In this document: positions 39,334 to 49,600 of the stretch, in pieces
How positions within the stretch are numbered: the stretch's first letter is position 1
Layout of the letters: the number at the start of each line of letters is the position of its first letter
Made by a program: the position numbers and the translations under genes
Origin: Serripes groenlandicus
Taxonomy: Eukaryota; Mollusca; Bivalvia; Cardiida; Cardiidae
DNA length: 64,000 nucleotides
Direction: 5' to 3'
Assembly (NCBI GenBank): GCA_031761405.1
Contig: JASEVX010000003.1
Location: forward strand, 20,511,849 to 20,575,848
Notes under the pieces: generated by a model
Told to the model about the DNA's origin: nothing
What the model saw: the letters and a program-made list of their open reading frames with translations, nothing else
The model's database searches: none

Positions 39334-40288
39334 TGCTACGTTTACACTAGGCCGTGATGTCTACGATGTCCAGGATTCAAAAACATTGTGGAGCTCGACG
39401 ATTTATTGTATCAGTTTTTCTTTTTCTACGTTTTGCTACGCTTTCCTGCGCTCTTAGTACGTTTTGTTACGATCTGTAACGTTTAGTTACGAAGCCAGCA
39501 CGACTCTGGTCAAGCTCTGCCACGATTTTAATCACGTTCTCTCAAGTTATGTTACGATCGTCACGATATGCTGTCACGTACCGTTAGGTTATGTTAAGAT
39601 CTTTCACGATCATGAAGTTCTGTTAAGATCTCCTGCGATTTATGGCCACGATTTGAGCAAAATCTCCACGCTTGCAGCACGATTAGGTATAAAGAATGCC
39701 TTCCTTCCTCTTTTGGCTGGCATATTTTTTATCTACCAAAAACTATAGATGTTTCCCTGTTCAGTGTTGCAAACGTAATGAGGCTTGCAGAGTGTGGATA
39801 CACATCGCTGGAACCGCGCGGCAACTTATCAGAGCGTGTATGTCTATCGGGATGTTCGTAGAAGAACGTGTCACAGCGTGATGTAATTACTCTTGGTATT
39901 CAATGTATCTTGACGAATCGTAGTAGAGAGTGATAGAGCGTGATAGAAACGTGGTGGCATCGTAGTGAACCTTAAAGGAATCGTGTTTTCAAGTTCATCA
40001 CCATCCCCTACGATGGTGCATCAAGTTATGTTACACTCGGTTAAGGTCTATTAAGGTCTACCACGCTCTACTTCGATTCCCATGTTCTATCACACTCTCT
40101 CAAGATTTGGCGTCAAATCGGCATAATCGTGACAATTTTGTTGACAGCCAAACATTTTGTCACGATCCTTACGGTTCCACCACGTTCCCTCACGATAACT
40201 ACGATTCGTCCCCACGGACCCCCACGCTCATCACGATTCTCTCAAATCTTGGAGATCGTAGACAGCGTGGCCTAGTGTAAAAGCAGCA
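39334..40288. mobile_element. 955 bp MITE with long TIRs and CACGAT/TACGAT-rich interior
   Basis: TGCTACGTTTACACTAGGCC (39334-) pairs with the inverted end reading TGCTGCTTTTACACTAGGCC; the match continues to about 38 bp. The interior repeats CACGAT, TACGAT, GTTACGAT and TTAAGATC-like motifs dozens of times. It splits the tail hairpin of the pearl-like element (CGTGCTTA before, TTTGGTGAGCTAAAA after). The target duplication is 2-3 bp at most (TT or TTA/TTT). Frames over it are not protein-like. Confidence 0.82.
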
Positions 40289-40439
40289 TTTGGTGAGCTA
40301 AAAATAACTGACACAAATTTAAAAAAAAAAATCTAGGCGGATAAATGAATTTACATTTTGAACTATTAGACTTAATAATAAATAATTGCTTAAAGATATA
40401 TATTTCTCCCTTTCCCGCAATCCTTTCAAGGATTATTTA

Positions 40440-41350
40440 AACAAGAGGGCCATGATGGCCCTAGATCGCTCACTTGCATTTTGCAACAGTGTTAACAAGA
40501 TTTTCGTTCATTTGGCCTAGTGACCTTTTTTTTTTTTTACCTAATATGACCCATATTCGAACGTGGACTAGATATCATCGATAAAACTTTTTGACAAAGT
40601 TTCAACTTGCTCAAAGTAAAAATGCGCTCTCCGAAGTTTTAACACAAGTTGGCACAGTGACCTAGATTTTAATATATTAAAACCCATATTCAAACTTGGC
40701 CTAGATATCAAGAAAAGCATTCTGACAAAATCTCAAACTGCTGAAACGAAAATTGCGGCATTTAGTGTTTACAAGATTTTCCTTCAATTTGACCTAGTGA
40801 TCTTTTGACCCGACATGACCCATATTCGAACTTCAATTCATTAAACAAACATTCTGACAAAGTTTCAACATGCTCATTTTCCTCGAGAGTGTTAACAATA
40901 TTTTCCTTCAATTTGGCTTCGTGACCTAGTTTTTGACCTGACATGACCCATATTTGGCCTAGATTTCATTAAGATAAATATTCTGACTCATTTATAAGCT
41001 GCGGCTTCTACAGTGTTAACAAGACTTTCCTTCAATTTGGCCTAGTGACCAAGTTTTAAAACAGACATGACCCAAATTCGATATTATCAAGATAAACATT
41101 CTGCTAAAAGTTTCAACATGCTCAGGTTAAAAATGCCCAATAAAAGAGAGACAATAAGATAACAGAATAATCTGCACAAAAATAGTCCGTCTGCTACTGG
41201 AAATTAAATTGAATATTGAAGTTAACGATAGCTGCTCGCAAAATGGCATTATTAATGCCGAGCGCGAGGGTAAACAACGTCAATAAAGAAGAAGAAGTTA
41301 AAAATGCAGCCTCCAGAGTGTTAACAAGATTTCCCTTTAATGTAGGCTAT
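40440..41350 (+). mobile_element. Pearl-like element, tail lost, with a SINE-like insertion
   Basis: The head AACAAGAGGGCCATGATGGC runs to CTCACTTGC. Core units with GTTTCAACATGCTCA, GTGTTAACAAGATTTTC and TTTGGCCTAGTGACC continue to about 41350 and stop without a terminal hairpin. Confidence 0.72.
41137..41296 (+). mobile_element. 160 bp SINE-like retroinsertion
   Basis: The insert is flanked by GTTAAAAATGC at 41126-41136 and 41297-41307 (11 bp duplication). It ends CGTCAATAAAGAAGAAGAA, a LINE-type AATAAA plus AAG-repeat tail. No clear tRNA box was seen. Confidence 0.6.
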
Positions 41351-41540
41351 TGACCTAGTTTCTGACCCTCATATTGAGCAATTTTCCCACTTCCAATTTT
41401 TTATTTCATTTTCTCAAGTCAATAATACTTCCAATATGGAAGATGCCTAATCCTTTGTTACACAAATGTTTTCAAAGCAGACGACTCTTGAAATTATAAT
41501 ATCAGCTTAATGTTTAAAACAATAAATCCTAGGTATTTGG

Positions 41541-41770
41541 TTAACCCTTTCCCACATGCAGACACACTTTTATGCCTATGAAGCAGACGTCTTTCAAAAT
41601 CCGTGTGGCAAAAGGAGAACATGCTCATAATGAGCAATTTCTCCTATTGCCACAATGACTTCATCTCTATTAATTAATCATACTTTCATTTAGAGATTTT
41701 CTATATTTTATCCTCAATATTTTGTAATAAAGTCGTCTGCTGCAGATTCGTGGTAAGTGGGAAAGCGTTC
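41541..41770 (+). mobile_element. TTAA MITE copy
   Basis: It starts TTAACCCTTTCCCACATGC, with hairpin GGAGAACATGCTCATAATGA, and ends AAGTGGGAAAGCGTTC with the right TTAA mutated. Confidence 0.78.
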
Positions 41771-41910
41771 GGGGAACGTAAAATGTGTTTTAGGGTATGG
41801 TTTAAAATCACAAACTGGTACAGGGTGATCATTTGACGAATGGAGTGACTTGTGTTTGTACTTTTAGTTTTGTCAGATTTCTAGTGGACTAGGGCAAGAT
41901 CATCAGTATG

Positions 41911-42140
41911 TTAACCCTTTCCCTCATACGACAATTCTGCAGCAGACGACTTTGAACGTATTTTGTCAAAAAATAGAAAATCTCCATAATTGAATGGATA
42001 ACCTATGACAAAAAGTGGAAAACATTGTGGCAAAAGGAGAAATTGCACGTTTTGTGCAATTTCTACTTTTGTTACTATGTTTTCAAAAAGCCGTCTGCTG
42101 CAGAGGCGTCAGAAAGCGTCTAAATGAGGGAAAGGGTTAA
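41911..42140 (-). mobile_element. TTAA MITE, full-length, just upstream of the P450 fragment
   Basis: TTAA at both ends, termini CCCTTTCCCTCATACGAC and AATGAGGGAAAGGG, and an intact hairpin. It ends 25 bp before the P450 start codon, and the P450 frame stays open back into it. Confidence 0.88.
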
Positions 42141-42165
42141 TATTGGGGATTATAGATTTGCCATT

Positions 42166-42570
42166 ATGGCTAGTGCTAATACCAGGGACGTAAGATTATC
42201 TACGTCCCTGCTAATACTAAGTGTGGTTCTGTCGTTTTACATCTATACTGAGAGGAAACATCGGATCTTTATAAACAGTGGTATCCCATGGCATAAAGCA
42301 ACTCCGTTTATTGGATGTCACAGAGAGATTGTTAAAAAAGGTGTTATGATATGCGAATATGAGGGGACATTAAAGTACGGGAAAGTGTTTGGATATTTTC
42401 TTGGCAATCTTCCAACAGTGTTTCTTAACACGTATAGTATTCGTCAGTTATTCGTCAAACAGTTCCAAACTTCCCCAAGCAGATCACAGGCAGCGTACGT
42501 GTCCTCATTATGGGAGGAGTCGATTGCGATAACGACAATTGTTGATCATTGGAAATTCCTTAGATCCTGA
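42166..42570 (+). pseudogene. Cytochrome P450 N-terminal fragment (CYP3-like), truncated
   Basis: From ATG 42166 the product is 134 residues. There is a hydrophobic membrane anchor (STSLLILSVVLSFYIYT) and basic residues. The rest is a P450 N-terminal region: GIPWHKATPFIG corresponds to the proline-rich hinge, KYGKVFGYFLGNLPTVFL to the first beta sheet, and DHWKFLRS to the helix C WxxxR motif, which contacts the heme. A stop follows at once. The I helix, ExxR and the cysteine heme loop are absent; a full P450 has about 500 residues. No further P450 exon is seen downstream. It reads through positions where animal P450 genes usually have introns, so a retrocopy fragment is possible. A functional product is unlikely. 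Confidence 0.72.
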
Positions 42571-42782
42571 TTTTAGAGAAAATAATGTAAAATGCAACTA
42601 TTATTTGCCATTTTTATGCCATTTTACCTTTTCCTGGTAGAGTGAATACTAAAATTTGTTGTCCGTAAAACATGAAATGAAAAGGATGTGTTTGATGATC
42701 CCTGGAAACTTATGAATATGTTTATGTATATAATAATGTATCTTTCAAAGCTTTTACTTTTCTTTTATGCTTTCAAACAGTT

Positions 42783-42974
42783 TTAACCCTTTCCCTCATA
42801 AAGACTCTTTCTGAGGCCCCTGCAGCAGATGGCTTTTTAAAAACATGGCAATTTCTTACCATCTTTTCAACTCTATTCAATTAGTGTCTTTCATTTAAAG
42901 GAATTTTCTGTGCTTTTGCCTAGATGTTTACAAAGTTGCCTGCTACAGATTCGCTGTATGCTGGAAAGAGTTAA
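42783..42974 (+). mobile_element. TTAA MITE, hairpin partly deleted
   Basis: TTAACCCTTTCCCTCATAAA runs to GCTGGAAAGAGTTAA. Part of the left hairpin limb is missing. Confidence 0.72.
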
Positions 42975-43054
42975 GTGCTATATTCTGCGAGTTACAAATT
43001 CTGCAGTTTTTCAAAAAATGAGGGGGTATTACATTCTGCATTACTTATTTATGT

Positions 43055-43165
43055 CAGACCCCCTCGGTAGTGTAATGGTAGAGTGTTTGCACATGACCAA
43101 TGGTTGTCAAAGACAACCAGTCATATATGAGCCGCTCGCGAGAAAACAAACATTGAGGAAAAACA
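43055..43165. mobile_element. tRNA-like and MITE-end fragments
   Basis: CCCTCGGTAGTGTAATGGTA resembles a tRNA-SINE head with box A but has no good box B. It is followed by ATATGAGCCGCTCGCGAGAA, which matches the 30 bp end of the MITE at 2087-2346. This is a remnant only. Confidence 0.35.
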
Positions 43166-43254
43166 TAGATGTTGTAGGGAATAAGACTGGTTTACTCCCC
43201 CTGTAACTAGTCCGCGGGTAGTAAATGTTTTGTAGGTATGTTTCACCTGGAAAA

Positions 43255-43419
43255 TCCTGGCGAAAGGAGAAATTGATCTTAATGAGCAATTTCTCATTTT
43301 GTCACAAAGTTTTCATATATAGCCAATGATTATACTTAAATTTATAGATATTTTCCGTATTTTGTCAAGATATTTTCAAAGTAGTTTACAGCAGATGTTT
43401 TCTATGTGGAAAGGGTTAA
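43255..43419 (+). mobile_element. TTAA MITE, right two-thirds
   Basis: Hairpin GGAGAAATTGATCTTAATGA, then a decayed right arm and TGTGGAAAGGGTTAA. The TTAA is shared with the next copy. Confidence 0.65.
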
Positions 43420-43638
43420 CCCTTTCCCTCATATAGACGCTTTCTGACGCCTCTACAGCTTTTTGAAAACATAGTGACAAAAGAAGAAATTACACAAAAC
43501 GTGCAATTTCTCCTTTTGCCACAATGTTTTCCACTTTTAGTCATAGGTTATCAATTCAATTATAGAGATTTTCTATTTTATGACAAAATATGTTCAATGT
43601 CGTCTGCTGCAGAATTGTCGTAATAGGGAAAGGGTTAA
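43416..43638 (+). mobile_element. TTAA MITE, full-length copy in a tandem run
   Basis: TTAACCCTTTCCCTCATATA to AATAGGGAAAGGGTTAA, hairpin GAAATTACACAAAACGTGCA. It shares TTAA on both sides with neighbours. Confidence 0.86.
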
Positions 43639-43831
43639 CTCTTTCATATATGAAACAAATGTGCACCAGATGATTTTGAAAGCATCTAAACAACAATTTG
43701 TAAAATCCAATAGATTTTAAAACATTCCTGATTGTCAGAAAAGGAAACATTACTTTTCTCATAAATAACTCCCTTTCCCAAAATATGTCCTCTGCAAATG
43801 TGAAAGGACTGCTGCATGATGAATGGGTTAA
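43635..43831 (-). mobile_element. TTAA MITE, degenerate third copy of the run
   Basis: TTAACTCTTTCATATATGA to GATGAATGGGTTAA. The interior is strongly diverged. Confidence 0.5.
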
Positions 43832-43974
43832 CCCATCTCCTTGTTGACATCACTAATTTGTACACCACATTTGAAAAAGTTATAATTGAAAAACGGGAAA
43901 TAAATGCCGGTAGTGAACAATTTCTCATACACTTGTTATAGACATGTTTTTATGTTGGCATAGACATTATTTGC

Positions 43975-44735
43975 CAAATGCAATCTCCATTGTGTTAACA
44001 AGATTTTTCTCAAATTTGGCCTAGTGACCTAGTTTTTGACCGAACATGACCCATATTTGAACTTAGCCTAGATATCATCAAGACAAACATTCTAGTAAAG
44101 TTTCAACATGTTCACGTTAAATACACAGCTTCCAGAGTGTTAATAAGATTTTCCTTCAATTTAGCCTTGTGACCAGACATGACCTATATACGAATTTGGC
44201 CTAGATATCACTAATACAAACATTCTGACAAAGTTTCAACATGCTCAAAGTTAAAATGCGGCTTCCAGAGTGTAAACAAAATTATTATTTAATTTGATTG
44301 ATTGATTGGGGTTTAACGCCGTTTTTAACAATTTCTCAGTTATATCACGGCAGCCAGTTCACCTACTCATGCATTTCCTGGTTTTCTCACACCAGTACTC
44401 CACACAACAATCTTCCCAAGCAACTGGCTTCTTTTCCACATAGACTTAGCCCATTGGTGGAAGACGAATGACGCATGTCGCATTGACTTTTGTCAATCCT
44501 CGGAAAGAAAGTTGGCCGAGCCAGGATTCGAACTCACAACCCCAGGATTGACCACCCGCGTCGCTACCGGGGCTTTAGTGACCTAGTTTGTGACCCCACA
44601 TGACCCAGTTTCGAACTTGGCCTAGATTTGATGGAGATGTATGTTCTGATAAACTTTCATGAAGAATGAATGCAAAATCAGGGACGACAGACAAAAGGCG
44701 ATCACAAAAACTCACCTTGAGCTGGTGAGATAAAC
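43975..44735 (+). mobile_element. Pearl-like element with SINE insertion, head lost
   Basis: Core units CATTCTGACAAAGTTTCAAC and GACCTAGTTTTTGACC, the same type as at 3173-3997 and 40440-41350. The tail CTCACCTTGAGCTGGTGAGA is shortened. The SINE at 44288-44575 interrupts GGCCTAGTGACC. Confidence 0.7.
44288..44575 (-). mobile_element. tRNA-derived SINE (family B), near complete
   Basis: On the minus strand the tRNA-like head has GGTAGCGACGCGGGTGG (box A region) and box B GAGTTCGAATCC. The body ends in GGCGTTAAACCCCAATCAAT with repeated AATC. Related fragments lie at 19440, 52902 and 57190-57660. Confidence 0.78.
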
Positions 44736-44999
44736 AGTGTTAAAGAGACATGAAAACAAGGATGTAATAAATTGAGAAAAAACAAACCGTTTTTATCTTA
44801 TTGTATTCATAATGAAAGTGAAATATGTTAATTCATGTTACATGATAAAATGCATAAAATAATTTGAATATTGGTATGTATGTAAAGTTCTAAATAAAGC
44901 ACAATGGTACTAGTAATAGTACAACGGGACGGAAGTTTTGTATCACAACAAAACAAAGTAAAGTCCACCTAATAAATTATAATTCATATCTGGACGTCA

Positions 45000-45172
45000 T
45001 TTTAACAGCAGACAACTTTAAAACATCTGTAAAAGTAAATATCCAAATTAAATAGAGTTGAAAACATTGTGGCAAAAAGAATACTTGCTCATTAGGAGCA
45101 ATTTCTTCTTTTACCACAATGTTTTAAAAAGTTGTCTCCTGCAGATATGTCAAAATGCGTCGGAAAGGGTCA
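45000..45172 (-). mobile_element. TTAA MITE, left terminus lost
   Basis: ACAGCAGACAACTTTAAAAC, hairpin TGGCAAAAAGAATACTTGCT, and an ending GTCGGAAAGGGTCAA. Region 44745-44999 shows nothing else. Confidence 0.6.
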
Positions 45173-45191
45173 ATCCTTTCCCTCATACAAA

Positions 45192-45421
45192 CTAACCCTT
45201 TCCCTCATACGACAATTCTGCAGCAGACGACTTTGAATTTTTTTTGTCAAAAAAGAGAAAATCTCTATAATTGAATGGATAACCTACAACTAAAAGTGGA
45301 AAACATTGTGGCAAAAGAAGAAATTGCTTGTTTTAAGCAATTTCTTCTTTTGTCACTATGTTTTCAAATAGCTTTCTGCTACAGAGGCGTCAGAAAGCGT
45401 CTATATGAGGGAAAAGGCTTA
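45192..45421 (-). mobile_element. TTAA MITE, full-length copy
   Basis: CTAACCCTTTCCCTCATACG to TATGAGGGAAAAGG, with hairpin GAAATTGCTTGTTTTAAGCA intact. Terminal TTAA decayed to CTAA and CTTA. Confidence 0.82.
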
Positions 45422-45870
45422 GCGTAAAATTACAGGATTATTTCAAATCCTTCAGAATGCATGAAATCTTCAGCAAAATACACCTTGGCAAATATATGGA
45501 ATAACTCTATAAAATGAATGTATCTGTCACTACTAGATAGAGTTGACAATAAATTAACAAAAGGAGAGTTTGCTCAAGTTTGTATGCATGTTGGAACAGG
45601 TATAGTCATAGAAAAGCGTTTTGAACCATCCAGCATGACACTTTGTTCACAACAGTGAAACATTTTCTCTTTTCCTACAATATTTTTACAATTAAAATTT
45701 AACATGTCATTTTGTTTTCTCTCCTTCATATATTTCAAAAGAGTTTAAGAATGTCACAGCAGTATCAGAACATACATGTACATCGTGTACATCAATTATC
45801 AACACATTGACTTTGACAACCTTTTGAATAAATGTTATATTGCTTTCCATATAGTATTTATGACAGATGT

Positions 45871-46083
45871 TTAACCCTTTTCCACATATAGATGCCTCTG
45901 CAGCTGATGACTTTTGAAAAAATTGTAGCAAAAGGCGAAATTACTCATAATGAGCAATTTCTCCTTTTGCCACAATGTTTCAACTTTTTTAGGCAATGAC
46001 ACCTTCATTTATAGATATCTCTTTGTTTTTGGCTTGATTTTTCCAGTCATCTGCTGTAGATTATGTATGTGGGAAAGGGTTAA
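45871..46083 (+). mobile_element. TTAA MITE copy
   Basis: TTAACCCTTTTCCACATAT to TGTGGGAAAGGGTTAA, hairpin GAAATTACTCATAATGAGCA. Region 46084-46640 is AT-rich with only a weak MITE remnant (about 46250-46400). Confidence 0.8.
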
Positions 46084-46644
46084 AATCCTTAAATAAGGAA
46101 AACGATATTCCCTTTAAAATTCATGATACATGTACTATTTTAATTATGCAACATAACAGTATATTTATTTTTCTCAAAATACCAACACAGAATCTTGTGG
46201 CCCTACAGGATGTTTGTGCAAATGGAAAACTTATAAATGTAATGTTAAAACCTTTCCAACATAATATTATAGACACTTTCTGAGGCCTCTGGAGTAGATG
46301 TCTTTCGATAAAAATAACAAGGACAAATTCAATAATAGTAATTTTTAATATATTCGCCTAAATTATTTCAAAGAAGTATGTTGCAGAGGGTTACAACCAG
46401 TTTTAGGTTGTCCCACTGTCTTAATTAAGATTGCATTATTTCATCGAAATAGAAATGATTAGTTTATTGGGTAAATATTTTTTTTTAGTTCAATGAGATT
46501 CTTTGAATCTCAACCATTAACTGTAATGGGACAAGAGAAAGTAGTACACAATCTCTATATAGTTATTAATTATAAGCTAAAATGAACATAATCCATTAAT
46601 GACCATACAAAACTAAATTATTTATAACAAAACAAATACATAAC

Positions 46645-47075
46645 CTTTACCCTGTCCCACATACAATATCTGTGCATCAGATAACTGAAAACATCTTGGC
46701 AAAAATATGAGAAATCTCTGTAAATGAAAGAATATTAATTGAATAATGTAAAAAGTATTGTGACATAACCCTTTCCCTCATACGACAATTCTGTAGCAGA
46801 AGACTTTGAACATATTTTGTCAAAAGATAGAAAATCTCTATAATTGATTGGATAACCTATGACTAAAAGTGAAAAACATTGTGGCGAAAGGAGAAATTGC
46901 TCGTTTTGAGCAATTTCTTCTTTTGTCACTATGTTTTCAAAAAAGCTGTCTGCTGCAGAGGCGTCAGAAAGCGTCTATATGAGGGGAAGGGATAAGGAGA
47001 AATTGCTCGTTTTCACCATGTTTTCAAGTCATCTGCTGCATAGTAATCAAAATATGTCTATATGAAGGAAAAGGT
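46645..47075 (-). mobile_element. Older TTAA MITE interrupted by a younger one
   Basis: Left part 46645-46764 (TACCCTGTCCCACATACAAT to GTATTGTGACA). Right part 46995-47075 (AAGGAGAAATTGCTCGTTTT to ATGAAGGAAAAGGTTAA). Joined, the parts make one MITE with the break inside the central hairpin. Confidence 0.68.
46765..46995 (-). mobile_element. TTAA MITE inserted in another TTAA MITE
   Basis: ATAACCCTTTCCCTCATACG to TATGAGGGGAAGGGATAA, with hairpin GAAATTGCTCGTTTTGAGCA intact. It is less diverged than its host copy. Confidence 0.82.
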
Positions 47076-47226
47076 TAAACAAGTTCAACTGGAATATTTC
47101 ACAACCATTAACAAAATACAAAGAAATGGAGATTCAAAATAGTGTATCCTTATAAATCTTCAAATCAGATCTAAATCATGCTGCTTTATATTCAAGACTT
47201 AGATTTGACCAAATCAACAAAAGTCT

Positions 47227-47456
47227 TTAACCCTTTCCCTCATATAGATGCTTTCTGACGCCACTGCAGCAGACGGCTTTTTGAAAACATAGTAACAAAA
47301 GAAGAAATTGCACAAAACGTGCAATTTCTCCTTTTGCCACAATGTTTTCCACTTTTAGTCATAGTTTATCCATTCAATTATAGAGATTATCCATTATTTG
47401 ACAAAATATGTTCAAAGTCATCTGCTGCAGAATTGTTGTATGTGGGAAAGAATTAA
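47227..47456 (+). mobile_element. TTAA MITE, first of three in a row
   Basis: TTAACCCTTTCCCTCATATA to GTGGGAAAGAATTAA, hairpin GAAATTGCACAAAACGTGCA. The right TTAA is shared. Confidence 0.86.
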
Positions 47457-47674
47457 CCCTTTCCAACATACTATAAATCTGCTGCAGGTGACTTTGGTAA
47501 AATCTAAAAAAAAATCTACTAATGGTAGTGCATGTTATTATTGAAAATGTTATAAACATTGTGGCAAATTGTTGAATATGCTAATTGTGATCAATATCTC
47601 CTTTTGTCACAATGTTTTACAAAGTCATCTGCTCTAGAGGTGTCAAAAAGTGTATGTATGTGAGAAAGTGGTAA
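47453..47674 (-). mobile_element. TTAA MITE, second of three, degenerate
   Basis: TTAACCCTTTCCAACATAC to ATGTGAGAAAGTGGTAA. Confidence 0.68.
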
Positions 47675-47900
47675 CCCTTTGCCTCATATAGACATTTTCT
47701 GGTGCCTCTGCAGCAGACGCCTTTTTAAAAACATAGTGACAAAAGAAGAAATTGCTTATAACGAGCAATTTCTTCTTTTGACACAATGCTTTCCACTTTA
47801 AGTCATAGGTTATCCATTCAATTACAGAGATTTTTTATTATTTGACAAAAAATGTTCAATGTCGTCTTCTGCAGAATTGTCGTATGAGGGCAAGAGTTAA
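47671..47900 (+). mobile_element. TTAA MITE, third of three
   Basis: GTAACCCTTTGCCTCATATA to ATGAGGGCAAGAGTTAA, hairpin GAAATTGCTTATAACGAGCA. Confidence 0.84.
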
Positions 47901-47999
47901 AGAAATATGTGTGTTGCCTGCCAATATGTCGGTAAGTAAAACATGACAAACGGACAGACGACAGACAGATGACACAAAATCATGTGACGAAAAACAAAA

Positions 48000-48410
48000 A
48001 GGCCAAGATGGTCCTAAATCAATCATCTTAGTCATAGTATAACGGCCAATGTGTAACTGCTAATAATTATTTGGGCAAATTGGATCAAGAGTGAGAATAA
48101 AATGCGAAGGAGTGGATACTATAAATGAAACAGCTTATAAGTAAACAATTTTTGTAATAAGGCATATTAAATATTTCAACAATTTGAAAGAGGACGACAA
48201 AAGGTACATGTGAAGTTTGGTCCAAAGGTTAAGGAGATGTCATTTGAAGCTAAAAGTTCATGGTACCCCTTTTCTGATCCCTCCTGGCAACTTTCTTTTT
48301 CAACCAATCAATTTGGCTTAAACAAATTATGCAAAGGGTCACTAAAGGAACATTTCTGCGCAATAAGTTATACAATTTCTGATTTGGTTAAGCCAATAAG
48401 AAATTAACTG
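48000..48410 (+). mobile_element. Pearl-like element fragments
   Basis: A decayed head AGGCCAAGATGGTCCTAAAT and a core piece (48170-48410) with AATTTGAAAGAGGACGAC and CAACCAATCAATTTGGCTTA. No tail. Confidence 0.5.
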
Positions 48411-48679
48411 TGAATTTGGAATAACAATGACTATATGAATGATTTTAAAATATTGGCTCTGATGTCATAATTCTGTGCCCTTGATTTTACATTCTTCTTC
48501 TTAAATATTTTCCATCCAAAAAAAAAAGTATGAAGAAATATATTCATTATAAATGGGTACAATGGTGCCCTTTAGTGACTAGAAATTCTCTCTTTGATCT
48601 AAAAATTTACAATAGAACTAAATGCACACAATGGATAAAAAAGAACGAAATGAATAAATTTCTAACTAAACTAAACCAA

Positions 48680-49075
48680 TCACCCATGTGCAGACGCATC
48701 TGCAGCAAGCAATTATTGAAAACATTCTGAGCAAAGGAAAATTGACTGGCAATGAGCAATTTCTCTTTTAGCAACAATGATGTCAACTCTTTTCAATAAT
48801 TTTCTTTCATAAATTCTTCTGTTAATGTTTTAAAACTCATCTGTTTCAGAATACTTGTTGTTATGTTAGAAAGAGTTATAATCCATACATCAGACGACTT
48901 TGAAAACACAAAATATGAAACATTTCTATAAACATAAAAGAAGGATTATTAAATAGAATTGGAAATATTGCTGCAAATGGAGATATAACTCATTATGAGA
49001 CATTTCTCCTTTGCCTCATAATTTTTCAAAGTCTGCTGCAGTTGTTTCAAAAGGCATCTGCAAGTTAGAAAAGGT
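48680..49075. mobile_element. Two decayed TTAA MITEs
   Basis: Hairpins AAAATTGACTGGCAATGAGC (48735-48775) and GGAGATATAACTCATTATGA (48975-49020), with CATCTGCAGCA and GTCTGCTGCAG blocks. The termini are poorly preserved. Confidence 0.5.
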
Positions 49076-49174
49076 TAATATTCTAAGTTGCATTGAATAA
49101 CTGGACAGATTTACTCATGACAACAATATTCCCTTCTCTAAATCGCATAATTACAACCTGAACTTTATATATCT

Positions 49175-49392
49175 TTAACACTTTCCCATATGAAGCAGAC
49201 GACTTTGAAAATGTCTACTAAAAATATGGAAAATCTATAATTGTAGGTATAATTACAATTTACTGAAGAGTTGAAAACATAAAAGCAAAAGAAGAATTTG
49301 AGAAGCAATTTCTTCTTTTGTCGCCATGTTTTCAAAAAGCTGTCTGCTGCAGAGGCATCGAAAATCGTCTATATGAGGGAAAGGGGGGTTAA
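49175..49392 (-). mobile_element. TTAA MITE copy
   Basis: TTAACACTTTCCCATATGA to GAGGGAAAGGGGGGTTAA, with a shortened hairpin loop. Confidence 0.78.
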
Positions 49393-49448
49393 TAAGTTTA
49401 AATGATATAAGAAGTTATACAGGAATGATATTAAGATTACCCTAAATC

Positions 49449-49600
49449 AAAACAAGAGCACCGCGTACGGCACAGAAGCTCGACTGATAGAAAACAGAAA
49501 AAAAAAGCTGAGCTAAACAAAAAACCTTAACCGGACGACCACGTAGTTGCAGACGCCGCCGCCGACAACGACGACGACGCCAGAAAAGTCGAGCTAACAA
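49449..49600 (+). mobile_element. 152 bp deletion-type pearl-like element
   Basis: The head AACAAGAGCACCGCGTACGG runs to CTCGACTG, and GACGACGACGACG sits before the end GTCGAGCTAAC. It has no core repeats. A near twin lies at 52011-52160. Confidence 0.7.

Larger units (their letters stand above)
29953..40305 (+). mobile_element. One pearl-like element stretched to 10.4 kb by nested insertions
   Basis: Element pieces are 29953-30010, 31212-31362, 35470-35622, 39104-39333 and 40289-40305, about 620 bases in all. Together they read head GCGGGCCATGATGGCCC to CGCTCA, core GGCGGCCATGATTTTTATCA, CTTTTCTGATGCCGCAGCAA and tail GCTCACCTCGCATTTCGTGC + GGTGAGCTAAAA, in the order of intact copies such as 174-1100. 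Four insertions separate the pieces, three of them with target duplications and one with long TIRs. Confidence 0.8.

Noticed and set aside
39236..39881. Overlapping frames across 39.2-39.9 kb
   Set aside because: They cross the boundary between a pearl-like tail and a MITE and are rich in motif repeats; no protein-like pattern.
43055..43140. Possible tRNA gene (TAGTGTAATGGTAGAG)
   Set aside because: No proper box B or acceptor stem; it runs into a MITE-end fragment.
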